Shown here in pieces: positions 29,398-38,621 of a DNA stretch of 48,324 bases. This stretch comes from Patescibacteria group bacterium (GTDB lineage: Bacteria; Patescibacteriota; Microgenomatia; UBA12405), in the NCBI GenBank assembly GCA_013387215.1, contig WARW01000010.1, positions 1 to 48,324 of the forward strand, in the 5' to 3' direction. A model generated the notes under the pieces. The model saw only the letters and a program-made list of their open reading frames with translations, was not told where the DNA came from and ran no database searches. A program made the translations under genes and the position numbers. The number at the start of each line of letters is the position of its first letter. Position 1 is the first letter of the stretch.

Positions 29398-30010
29398 GTT
29401 ATTCTTAAAAGCTGCAATTTCATTAGGGCTTTTTTTGTGTCTGAGTTTATTTTTGATGCTCTCTCCTCACCAACAACTGGACCTTGATTTAACAGAATTT
29501 ATTCAGAATCACACCCCTATGGCTATTGATAATATTCTAGCCTTGTTCAGTATTTTAGGAAATTTTGAAATAATCACCATTCCTTTTCTTTTAAGCTTAC
29601 TCTTATTTAAAAACATTCGCACCAAAATAGGCATCTTCATTGTCTATGTAATTGGTTTATTGATTGAAGCTTTTGGGAAATATTTTCTTAATCACCCTGG
29701 CCCTCCTTTGAATTTCTATCGAAACGATCTTCATGTTATTTTGCCAACCTCTCGGGTAATTTTAAATTATTCTTATCCTTCTGGCCATAGTTTTCGGATT
29801 AGTTTTTTAGTTATGTTGCTTTTTTATTATTTGCAGCAAAAAAAACCAAAACACCTCTGGATCTATAACTCCTGTTTATATGTTTTGCTTATCGTTATGT
29901 TGTTGTCTCGCGTCAGCCTTGGCGAACACTGGTCAAGTGATGTGCTTGGTGGTTTTCTGCTCGGTTCAGGTCTAGCTTGGTTAAGCTTATATCTCTATAA
30001 TAAGGCATGA
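29384..30010 (+). CDS. PAP2 family phosphatase (ORF opens at 29342)
   Basis: SYPSGHSFRISF and SLGEHWSSDVLGGFLLG. Confidence 0.9.
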   Translation: MLKNKLFLKAAISLGLFLCLSLFLMLSPHQQLDLDLTEFIQNHTPMAIDNILALFSILGNFEIITIPFLLSLLLFKNIRTKIGIFIVYVIGLLIEAFGKYFLNHPGPPLNFYRNDLHVILPTSRVILNYSYPSGHSFRISFLVMLLFYYLQQKKPKHLWIYNSCLYVLLIVMLLSRVSLGEHWSSDVLGGFLLGSGLAWLSLYLYNKA

Positions 30011-30582
30011 CCATTAAATCCAATAATATTTTCACTCCCCAAGGGATTCTAGAAGAAGTTGAAAAAGATCCAAAATTAGACTTTTTAATGAATATTTTTA
30101 ATATCCCTAGAGCCTTTGGTGTCAGCGGTTTTGGTGGCAATTGGGATGTTGGCCGCCACTCCTACGCTACAGCATTAGTAGCTATTTTCTGGTCGAAATT
30201 CAATGAATATGCTGATGAAAAAAGAAATAAATTAGTTGTCATGGCGCTTTTGCACGATCTTCACGAAGCCGTAACAGGGGACATCTTACCTATGTTCAAA
30301 ACCGATGAATTAAGAAACAAACTTGACGATATTCAAAATAATATTTTAGCCGCTCTAAAAGTTGATTTCGATCATGCCTTAGAACCCGATCTAAAAATTT
30401 GTGATTTAGTTGCTTTTTATTACGAAATCAAACAAGTATCACCCAATATTCTTCATCCCAACAAACTTAATCTAGCCAATCTTATGGCTACAAAACAAAT
30501 TGATACTATCTTGGCTTATTGTGAAAAGAACAATCTCGAAACTAAAAAAATCAAAAACTTTTTGAAATATTTAGAAGTATAA
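30007..30582 (+). CDS. HD domain phosphohydrolase, YfbR-like
   Basis: GRHSYATALVAIFW...ALLHDLHEAVTGDI. Confidence 0.85.
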   Translation: MTIKSNNIFTPQGILEEVEKDPKLDFLMNIFNIPRAFGVSGFGGNWDVGRHSYATALVAIFWSKFNEYADEKRNKLVVMALLHDLHEAVTGDILPMFKTDELRNKLDDIQNNILAALKVDFDHALEPDLKICDLVAFYYEIKQVSPNILHPNKLNLANLMATKQIDTILAYCEKNNLETKKIKNFLKYLEV

Positions 30583-30658
30583 AAATCACTGATCTCATAA
30601 TCAAGTTTTTACAAAATATTTACGAAAATATTATTTTTGTTTAATAGTATAAACAAAT

Positions 30659-30961
30659 ATGATTTTTAAAGAAAAGGTCTACGAAATAACCAAGAAAATT
30701 CCTAAAGGGAAAGTTGCCACTTATGGTCAAATTGCCAGAATTGCCGGCAAACCAAAAGCCTCTCGGGCAGTTGGTTTATTTATGAAAACTAATCCTAATG
30801 CACCACTTACTCCCTGTCATCGAGTGGTCGCTTCCGACGGCAAATTAACTGGTTATTCTGCTGGAAAAGGCATTACTACTAAAAAAGAAATGCTGATTTC
30901 TGAGGGAGTTAAATTTATTGGCGACAAAGTTGATTTAAAAACTTCTCAATGGCAAAATTAA
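30659..30961 (+). CDS. MGMT-family DNA-binding domain protein with active-site Cys
   Basis: IPKGKVATYGQIARIAG...NAPLTPCHRVVASDGKLTGYSAG; 100 aa. Confidence 0.92.
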   Translation: MIFKEKVYEITKKIPKGKVATYGQIARIAGKPKASRAVGLFMKTNPNAPLTPCHRVVASDGKLTGYSAGKGITTKKEMLISEGVKFIGDKVDLKTSQWQN

Positions 30962-31206
30962 CCTGAAATCATTTTTTCTTTTTCTTTCTTGGTCATTCTT
31001 TTTATTTCCCATTCTCTTTTTAAAGCCAAAGATCTTGTCAGCCATTCTTCCAAATAAACAAGCTCAAAATCATTAAAACATTTCATGTATTTAGCCGACT
31101 TTACGGTTTTACTTTGATGCTCTTTCAATCTTCTTTCCAGATTATTCGTTTGCCCGGTATACAACGTATTTTTTGAAGTTCTCAAAATATATACAAAAAA
31201 GCTCAT
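30958..31206 (-). CDS. GIY-YIG nuclease family protein
   Basis: FFVYILRTSKNTLYTGQTNNLERRLKEH. Confidence 0.94.
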   Translation of the reverse strand: MSFFVYILRTSKNTLYTGQTNNLERRLKEHQSKTVKSAKYMKCFNDFELVYLEEWLTRSLALKREWEIKRMTKKEKEKMISG

Positions 31207-31254
31207 CTAATTTTCTTTACTCAACCACTCTAAAATATTTTTTTATAATAATAT

Positions 31255-31722
31255 TTAATAACCCTTTGGTGGCCGTTGTAATGCTCCAAATGTTTTAACT
31301 TGTAAAGCACAAGTGAAATCATAAATTTTCTTTACTTCTCTTCGGACAAATTCCACATCTTCACCATTTCTTTTCATTTCTCCTAAAACATATTTTATGG
31401 ATTTATCATAATCATTTTTGAATTTTTGATTAATATTTTTCCAATATATCTCTTTAAATATTTGCAATAAACTTTTTTCGTAGGGGATTCTGCCGATTAG
31501 CATTAAATAGGCAATCATCGGGTAACTTAAAGTTTTCGTAAAAAAAGCAGCGTTATCATTTGACATGATACTTCCTATCTTTGGATCATATTTTATGTCA
31601 TACACTTTTTCTCCCGAAGAGGAATAACACTTAGCATTATTGCCGTTTATTTCAATTCTATTGTCGGCAATAGCTGTCAATGCTTCATAAACTTTTGAAA
31701 TATGCGGCTTTTTCCAGATCAT
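31255..31722 (-). CDS. Hypothetical protein, last gene of ABC/radical SAM operon
   Basis: 155 aa; 8 bp downstream of the ATPase gene, same strand. Confidence 0.65.
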   Translation of the reverse strand: MIWKKPHISKVYEALTAIADNRIEINGNNAKCYSSSGEKVYDIKYDPKIGSIMSNDNAAFFTKTLSYPMIAYLMLIGRIPYEKSLLQIFKEIYWKNINQKFKNDYDKSIKYVLGEMKRNGEDVEFVRREVKKIYDFTCALQVKTFGALQRPPKGY

Positions 31723-31730
31723 TACTTATT

Positions 31731-32501
31731 TTAGTTCAATAATTCCAAAATTCTTGCTTCTAGTTTGGCAAACTCTGGCAACAGCCTTGTCTTTAAAAGA
31801 CTTTCTTTTTTAATCAATTTTATGGAAAACTTTTTGATTATTTTTCCGGGGCTTCCTGACAATACAATTATTTTATTTCCTAAAAATATGGCTTCTTCGA
31901 TATTGTGGGTCACAAATATCATGGTTTTTTTAGTTTTTTGAGAAATATCAATTATTTCCTTATAAATTGAAGCTTTTGTAATTGGGTCTAATGAAGCAAA
32001 TGGTTCATCAAACAAAAGAACATCCGGATCGCAACTTAGGGCTCTGGCAATTCCAATTCGTTGCTGCATACCACCCGATAATTCGTGAGGATAATTATCC
32101 TTAAACTTTTCTAATTTAACTAAACGCAAATATCTTAATGCTTCAGTCTGAATTTGGTTCTTGGGAATTTTTTTTGACTTTAAAACAAATTCAATATTTT
32201 GGAGAGCCGTCTTCCAAGGAAACAAAGAATAATTTTGAAAAATAATCACTCTTTGATTGGAAGGTTTTGAAATCAATTTGCCTCTATGATAAATTTCTCC
32301 ACAGCTAGTTTTATTTAAACCAGAAATCAAGGATAAAAGTGTTGATTTGCCACAGCCAGATGGTCCCAAAATACATACAATTTCACCCTCTTTAACTTTA
32401 AAACTCACACCATCCAATGCTTTTACGGTTGTCTGATTATTATTTTTATATATCAAACCAACATTTCTGACATTAATAATTGATTTTTTCTTTAAGACCA
32501 T
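31731..32501 (-). CDS. NitT/TauT-type ABC transporter ATP-binding protein
   Basis: GPSGCGKST, Q-loop FQNYSLFPW, LSGGMQQRIGIARAL, LLFDEPFASLD. Confidence 0.95.
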   Translation of the reverse strand: MVLKKKSIINVRNVGLIYKNNNQTTVKALDGVSFKVKEGEIVCILGPSGCGKSTLLSLISGLNKTSCGEIYHRGKLISKPSNQRVIIFQNYSLFPWKTALQNIEFVLKSKKIPKNQIQTEALRYLRLVKLEKFKDNYPHELSGGMQQRIGIARALSCDPDVLLFDEPFASLDPITKASIYKEIIDISQKTKKTMIFVTHNIEEAIFLGNKIIVLSGSPGKIIKKFSIKLIKKESLLKTRLLPEFAKLEARILELLN

Positions 32502-33232
32502 TTGACTAGTTTATTTTTTAATAAAACCATTAAATTATCCATCAAAAGACCGATTAATCCAATTGTAATCATGCCCACAATCACCTGATCCAATCTCAGC
32601 ATTTGCTGTCCAATCGTAATAAGATAGCCCAAACCAGTAAATGATGTCACCATTTCTGCTGCCACTACTGCCATCCAGGAAAAACCAATTCCCACCCTAA
32701 CTCCAGATAAAATATAAGGCAGTGAAGAAGGAACAATAACGTTTGTTAAAATCATCAATTTATTCGCTCCAAAACAACGTGCCACATCAAGATGTTGCTT
32801 AGATACATTTTCAACACCTGTTAAAGTGTTAAGGAAAACAGGGAAGAAAGCTGCAATCATAGTAATAAAATAACTCAGCCGGTCGCCCACCCCAAACCAC
32901 AAAATTGCCAATGGAATCCACGCAATTGGAGGAATAGGACGCAAAAAATTTATAAAAGGCGAAAAAATTGCTTTAGCTTTCTTATTCACTCCTAAAAATA
33001 AACCCAATGGCACTCCTGTAATTAACGCAATGATTAAACCGACTAAAACTCTCTTTAAACTAAATAAAATATCCAAGCCCATTTCGCCGCTTAAAACCAT
33101 ATTTACAAATGTTAAAAATATGGTTGAAGGTGAAGGCAAAATTAACTGGTTAAGAAGATGGGCTCGACTTGATATTTCCCAAATAGTTAATACTAATATA
33201 ATCAAAAACCCTCTCCAAAAGGTATTTTTCAT
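32492..33232 (-). CDS. NitT/TauT-type ABC transporter permease
   Basis: BPD_transp_1: RVLVGLIIALITGVPLGLFLG; FRPIPPIAWIPLAILWFG; GFSWMAVVAAEM. Confidence 0.95.
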   Translation of the reverse strand: MKNTFWRGFLIILVLTIWEISSRAHLLNQLILPSPSTIFLTFVNMVLSGEMGLDILFSLKRVLVGLIIALITGVPLGLFLGVNKKAKAIFSPFINFLRPIPPIAWIPLAILWFGVGDRLSYFITMIAAFFPVFLNTLTGVENVSKQHLDVARCFGANKLMILTNVIVPSSLPYILSGVRVGIGFSWMAVVAAEMVTSFTGLGYLITIGQQMLRLDQVIVGMITIGLIGLLMDNLMVLLKNKLVKWS

Positions 33233-34701
33233 TTTATTTTTCTTGATTCTTCTAGAGCTTTGCCTTTTTTAAATTCGACAGGTTTATCAAGATAAACATT
33301 TTCCTCAAGCTCGTAATTGTATGGTCTTTGTTCAATCATGGTATTGACCGCATGATAGGCATATCTCAATTGTTCTTTAGTTAAATACTTCGACATGCTG
33401 ATAAAACCAGGTCTATCAATATCTTCTTCAACTGATTCTTCAGTCGACAGCCAATACAAATGAGCCAATTCATCTTTTATAATTCCGTCTTTAAGGGCCT
33501 GACGATAAAGTGCAGTTCCAGGAATAATTGATAAATATTTTACTCGGGTAATTTCCTTAAATTCTTTACAAAATTCGATTAAATTATCTATCATTTCCTG
33601 TGTTTCGTCTGGTGCGCCTACAATTAAAAGTCCACCGCATTTTATGCCTGATTCACGGGTAAGATTAATAGTATTCAAAATTGCATGTTTTGTGGTGCCT
33701 TTACGGTAACAATCTAAAACGTCTTGTGTAATTGATTCAAATCCATACAAAATCAAATCGCAGCCTCTTTCCTTCATGTGTTTCAAAACTGGCAAATCCA
33801 CTCCAACTGCTCTAGCAAAACAAATCCATCTATGTGGATGCGCAGGAAAAGCTTCATCTAATAGTTTGTGGACAAATTCTTTGTCTGTCACAAAAGTTAA
33901 ATCATTCCACCAAGCAAACTTAAAGTTATATTTTCCTAAATATTCAAGTTCGCGTTTAACCCGGTCAATTGATTTATATTTTAACTTTGGCATTGGCCGA
34001 TAACAAAATGCACAATTGCAAACACATCCGCGAGAATAACTCAAAAATATTTCTGGAATATCTTTTCCTTCATACATTTCCCAAACAGAAAAATCTTGAA
34101 AGGGGACTGCATCTAAATTATCCATTTGTTCTCGCTCTTTATTTAAAACCAATTTATGATCTTTGTCATACCATGCAAGTCCATCAATTTCCTCAATTGC
34201 TTTGGCAAATTCATTTTTAGAAAGATAGTCCATTAATTCAGTCAATGTTAATTCGCCTTCGCCAACTACAGCATAATCAGCCACCGTATTCTTCATTATC
34301 AATTCTGGAGCCGAGGTCACTAAAGGACCACCTAAAATAATCGTACAGTTTGGATTTTCTTTTTTAGCAATCTCACAAGCTGCCTTAATATAGGGGAAAT
34401 TATCCTCATAAGTAGAAATTCCAATAATATCGTAATCCTTAAGCTTTCCCACTAAATCGTTTGCATCTTTAATCGCTCTTTGATCAAAAAGTCTAAAACC
34501 ATAACCAAGTCCTCTAATTAATGAGGCAATAATAGATGGACCTTCAAATGGTGCTCTATGAGCCCATTCCCATCCACAAGGCATCACAAAAGGTGATGGG
34601 GGAACAATTAATCCATACTTAATTTTACTAGTTACTTTGGCTTTATCTGGCAATGGCAAAGCCAATAACCTTTTATAAGTTAACGTTTCAGATGGCAACA
34701 T
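33229..34701 (-). CDS. B12-binding-domain radical SAM protein
   Basis: YSRGCVCNCAFCYRP (CxxxCxxC) after a Rossmann region with LGGPLVTSAPE and VVGEGELTL; SD AAAGGAGGATTTATG. Confidence 0.92.
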   Translation of the reverse strand: MLPSETLTYKRLLALPLPDKAKVTSKIKYGLIVPPSPFVMPCGWEWAHRAPFEGPSIIASLIRGLGYGFRLFDQRAIKDANDLVGKLKDYDIIGISTYEDNFPYIKAACEIAKKENPNCTIILGGPLVTSAPELIMKNTVADYAVVGEGELTLTELMDYLSKNEFAKAIEEIDGLAWYDKDHKLVLNKEREQMDNLDAVPFQDFSVWEMYEGKDIPEIFLSYSRGCVCNCAFCYRPMPKLKYKSIDRVKRELEYLGKYNFKFAWWNDLTFVTDKEFVHKLLDEAFPAHPHRWICFARAVGVDLPVLKHMKERGCDLILYGFESITQDVLDCYRKGTTKHAILNTINLTRESGIKCGGLLIVGAPDETQEMIDNLIEFCKEFKEITRVKYLSIIPGTALYRQALKDGIIKDELAHLYWLSTEESVEEDIDRPGFISMSKYLTKEQLRYAYHAVNTMIEQRPYNYELEENVYLDKPVEFKKGKALEESRKIK

Positions 34702-34712
34702 AAATCCTCCTT

Positions 34713-35738
34713 TTATTGCTGTTTAGTGTATGTTGGCACATCAACTAGCTTATTTATTAATTTTTGATCGAATAAGAATTTGGAAGTATCTTGCAATTTT
34801 GCAGTCAAAGCTGGTGAAATTGAAATATTAATATCTTCCGCCTTAGTGACATTGTAATTCACATTTTTAGGCGAGACTTGCATGATTAAGTTCTTGTCTA
34901 ATTTTGAATTATCGCTATACCATTGAGCCACTTGGTCTTTGTTTTGAGTCAAATAAAATGCAGCATCTTTAAGTGAGGCATTTAATTGAGCCACAGCTTC
35001 AGGATGTTTGTCTGCAAAATCTTTAGACATAACTGTCACCAGATCCATATCCGTATCTTTCAAAACTCGATATTGGTCTTTGTTGAGACCATCGGTCACA
35101 AACGGATCCCATAAAAGAGCCGCATCAATTTGTTTTGAGGCCAAAGCGGCTCTGATTGAAGCAGCATCAGGAAGATTGACCAAATCAATATTTTTTCCAG
35201 GTGTTAATCCAGCTTCTTCGACCCATTGAACAGCTGGTTTATGTGGAGAAGTTCCAAAGATTGTTCCAAGCTTTTTATTTTTTAAATCTTTAATTTCTTT
35301 AAACTTAGAATCTTTATTGACAACTAATGCCATTTTACCGTCAGCACCGAGCGAATCTATAGCATATGCATCAAAACCTTGTCCCACTAAAACTAAATAA
35401 ACCGATTCGCTGCAAAGCATTACATCTGCTTGATTGGAAACCATAGCCACTTTCATTTCTTTTCCTGTTCCATAAGCAGTAACTTTTGCATCTAATTTAT
35501 TATTTTTTAAAATTTCTGACTTTTGCAAAATAGTTCCAATTTGTCCAGTATAAACCGTTCCTAAAGCAGGATATGCAACATTTATTTTTGTTAAATCAGA
35601 TTTAGGAGGTACTTGTTTAGTCTTATAAGATTTATTGTCATTAAATTTTATAAATCCGACTATTGCAGCTAAAATTAATATAACCGCAAAAATACGAAAA
35701 TTATTTTTTGGAGGGGTTTGTATTATTTCATTTTCCAT
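34713..35738 (-). CDS. NitT/TauT-type substrate-binding protein, TM-anchored (ORF opens at 35768)
   Basis: NMT1/SsuA-like: INVAYPALGTVYTGQIGTILQ...DVMLCSESVYLVLVGQG...LKNKKLGTIFGTSPHKPAVQW; ATG at 35738. Confidence 0.88.
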   Translation of the reverse strand: MENEIIQTPPKNNFRIFAVILILAAIVGFIKFNDNKSYKTKQVPPKSDLTKINVAYPALGTVYTGQIGTILQKSEILKNNKLDAKVTAYGTGKEMKVAMVSNQADVMLCSESVYLVLVGQGFDAYAIDSLGADGKMALVVNKDSKFKEIKDLKNKKLGTIFGTSPHKPAVQWVEEAGLTPGKNIDLVNLPDAASIRAALASKQIDAALLWDPFVTDGLNKDQYRVLKDTDMDLVTVMSKDFADKHPEAVAQLNASLKDAAFYLTQNKDQVAQWYSDNSKLDKNLIMQVSPKNVNYNVTKAEDINISISPALTAKLQDTSKFLFDQKLINKLVDVPTYTKQQ

Positions 35739-35795
35739 ATTTCCCAATATATACCTTCTATATATCAATGTCTAGCCCTTCTCTATTTTGATAAA

Positions 35796-36359
35796 TTAAT
35801 TACACTTCAAACTTGAAATAAAGTCATCAATTTTTTTATTTATATCAGAAGAATTTTTGTCTAAAAAATATTCTATTTGATACATACTTTTATTTTTTTG
35901 GCAGTAAATATATCCGATAGCTCCCTGATAAACCAACTGATCTTTTATACATGATCCAAATTGATAGCGGCTATTTAAATATGCTTTAAAAAATAAATTA
36001 TTATTTATATATACTTCTCTCGGTTTAAATTCATCTGCACATCCAGTTACATTTGATACCTCTCCAGGATATGGAGCAATATCATTTTGAAATAATTTTT
36101 GAAATTGATTTGCTTTTGTTTTTATCAAAGAATCAGCATCTTTAGCCTCAATTTTTTTATTAATTTCCAATCTCACATAATCGTTATCGAATTGATAAAG
36201 ACCTCTAAATGCTTCGGAGGAATTTTCATAAACATCATTAAGCTTATATTTTTTTTGATCAAGAAAATATATTCCGGATTTATTATCCATTTTATATAGT
36301 ACAAATGATATAACAGTAATCAACAGGATTAAAACAACTATTATCTTTTTTATATTCAT
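35796..36359 (-). CDS. Hypothetical membrane-anchored extracytoplasmic protein
   Basis: ATG at 36359 (MNIKKIIVVLILLITVI); upstream TTG at 36371 is less likely. Confidence 0.65.
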   Translation of the reverse strand: MNIKKIIVVLILLITVISFVLYKMDNKSGIYFLDQKKYKLNDVYENSSEAFRGLYQFDNDYVRLEINKKIEAKDADSLIKTKANQFQKLFQNDIAPYPGEVSNVTGCADEFKPREVYINNNLFFKAYLNSRYQFGSCIKDQLVYQGAIGYIYCQKNKSMYQIEYFLDKNSSDINKKIDDFISSLKCN

Positions 36360-36360
36360 A

Positions 36361-37674
36361 ATGGTAATCAAGAAACGCTACTATTGCCTAATTATATTAC
36401 TATTTATTTTAGTACCTGTTTTGGCGTTATTTTTTAAGAATAAAAACGACATAAAAGCTTTAGAAAACTATCGTTGTCCTGATTGTAATGTCGTTTTAAT
36501 TTCCGTCGACACTCTCCGAGCCGATCATTTATCTTCATACGGATATCATCTTAACACTACTCCTAATATCGATAATTTTTTTAAAAACGGCGTTTACTTT
36601 AAAAACAATACATCAGCTAGTTCTTGGACACTGCCCGCCACAATGAGCATTATGACTGGATTGTTACCCAGCAATCATCATTTAACCAACAAACTTACGA
36701 TTGATGATAAAAACGGCAATGTTGAAGATATGACTTTAAAACCAGGTATTAAAACCATTGCTGAAATATTAAAAGATAATGGCTATAAAACTGGTGGTTT
36801 TACAGGAGGAGCTGGAGTTGATCATAGTTTTGGATTTGACAGGGGATTTGATGCTTATTTTGATAAAAATAATTTTGGCGGATTTTCTGATTCAATTAAC
36901 GAATCACTGAAATGGTTAAAAGAAAACAAGGATAATAAAACTTTCATTTTTTTGCATGGCTACGATGTCCACGGACAATTCCCAGTAAACTATGACAAAA
37001 GATTCGTCAAAAATTATAAAGGTAATTTAACTGGCTGTATTGAAGAGCAAAAATCCCTAAGAGAAGAAGGTTTATTTAATAAAAAAATTTCCCTGACTAA
37101 AGACGATGTTAAATTTTTGGTTGCACTTTATGATGAAAAAATCCAAAGGATGGATGAAAACTTAAATCGTTTTTTTGAAGAATATTCAAGAATCACCAAC
37201 AATAAAAAAACTATTTTTATTCTTGTTTCAGATCACGGTGATGAATTTTATGAACATGGTGAAATCGATCATGGACACAGTTTATATGACGAACTAATTA
37301 ACGTTCCTCTAATAATAAAACTACCCGATCAAAACAATAAAATAGAAATCACAAAAAGAGTCAGTTCACTTGATATTCTTCCCACTATCACCAATATTTT
37401 GAAAATCTACACACTCGACAAAATCGACGGCATTAATTTATTTTCCAACACCAAAAACAACCGCCAGATAATATCAGAAACTGAATATCGATATGTAGTA
37501 AATTTAAGGTCAGTAAAATCTGAAAATGGCTGGAAACTAATCGAAGATCTCACCAACAGAAAAAACCAGCTTTTTAATCTTATCTTCGATAAAAAAGAAA
37601 ATAACAATATTTATAGTACAGTTAAAAAATACGACAGGCAGCTAATTGACAAACTTAACACTTACTTTTTTTGA
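36361..37674 (+). CDS. Membrane-anchored sulfatase-fold (alkaline phosphatase superfamily) hydrolase with Thr at nucleophile position
   Basis: NVVLISVDTLRADHLSSYGY...SWTLPATMSIMTG...VSDHGDEFYEHGEIDHG. Confidence 0.88.
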   Translation: MVIKKRYYCLIILLFILVPVLALFFKNKNDIKALENYRCPDCNVVLISVDTLRADHLSSYGYHLNTTPNIDNFFKNGVYFKNNTSASSWTLPATMSIMTGLLPSNHHLTNKLTIDDKNGNVEDMTLKPGIKTIAEILKDNGYKTGGFTGGAGVDHSFGFDRGFDAYFDKNNFGGFSDSINESLKWLKENKDNKTFIFLHGYDVHGQFPVNYDKRFVKNYKGNLTGCIEEQKSLREEGLFNKKISLTKDDVKFLVALYDEKIQRMDENLNRFFEEYSRITNNKKTIFILVSDHGDEFYEHGEIDHGHSLYDELINVPLIIKLPDQNNKIEITKRVSSLDILPTITNILKIYTLDKIDGINLFSNTKNNRQIISETEYRYVVNLRSVKSENGWKLIEDLTNRKNQLFNLIFDKKENNNIYSTVKKYDRQLIDKLNTYFF

Positions 37675-38593
37675 TTATTTTAGAAACAAAGAAAGGGCTG
37701 AACAAAACTGAATGGGCAACAAATCCTAATGCTGGAGCAATAGCCGCCTTCGGGCTATAAAGAAGTAATACTGTGGACGCAATAGCAATATTTTTCATTG
37801 ATGTTGAAATCACCATCGAAAGACCTGTTTCATTAGATTTAAATAAACTGGAAATTGGTTTTAAAAATAAAAATAAATAGAAGTCCTGAACAAATGAAAT
37901 TAATAAAATAAATATAATATTTTGAATATCAGCATGTCCTAAAGGTAAGCGTTTAAACGAACTGCCAAATTGGATAAAAATTAAAGTGGATAGGATAAAA
38001 AAGTTCAATATTGGTAATGAATTTTTTATGAAATTGAAAATTACCGGAAGAAATTTTCTAATAAGAATAGACAATAAAATAGGCAAGGGGACTAAAATTA
38101 AAATATCCTTAAAAAGTAAAATACTAGGGATGTTTAGGTTATTTCCCATAAGTAACAACAGAATCAAAGGAATAACAATTGGTGATAAAACCATTGATGA
38201 AATCAAAAATAAAAACGAATTATTTTTATCGGCTTTGTAGTGGTTGGTAAAAAATGGAGCGACAGCTGCAGCCGGAGTTAATGCTGAAAAAACCAGACCA
38301 TATATGTATTGATCATCGGTCAGCAAAAGTTTGGCAAAAATCCAAACCACAAACGGACTTAAAATAAATATTAAAAAATTCGTAAAAAGTAATGGTTTGA
38401 AACCTGGAAAATTTTGTTTTAGCTGTTTTATATCAATAGTAAATCCGCTTAAAAACATTAAAAAGAATAATAAAAAAATTCCGTATGGGCTAAGAGAAAA
38501 AGCGGTATACTGAAATTTGAAACCTAAAATAATCGCCAAAAAAACGCCCAGACCGAAATATTTAGATAATAAATTATTTAGTTCTTTATACAT
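37655..38593 (-). CDS. Bile acid:sodium symporter (BASS) family transporter
   Basis: Multi-TM; FLMFLSGFTID, VFSALTPAAAVAPFFT, GLSMVISTSMKNIAIA. Confidence 0.75.
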   Translation of the reverse strand: MYKELNNLLSKYFGLGVFLAIILGFKFQYTAFSLSPYGIFLLFFLMFLSGFTIDIKQLKQNFPGFKPLLFTNFLIFILSPFVVWIFAKLLLTDDQYIYGLVFSALTPAAAVAPFFTNHYKADKNNSFLFLISSMVLSPIVIPLILLLLMGNNLNIPSILLFKDILILVPLPILLSILIRKFLPVIFNFIKNSLPILNFFILSTLIFIQFGSSFKRLPLGHADIQNIIFILLISFVQDFYLFLFLKPISSLFKSNETGLSMVISTSMKNIAIASTVLLLYSPKAAIAPALGFVAHSVLFSPFFVSKIIKKSKC

Positions 38594-38621
38594 GCAACGA
38601 ATTGATTATAATTGATTCCAA

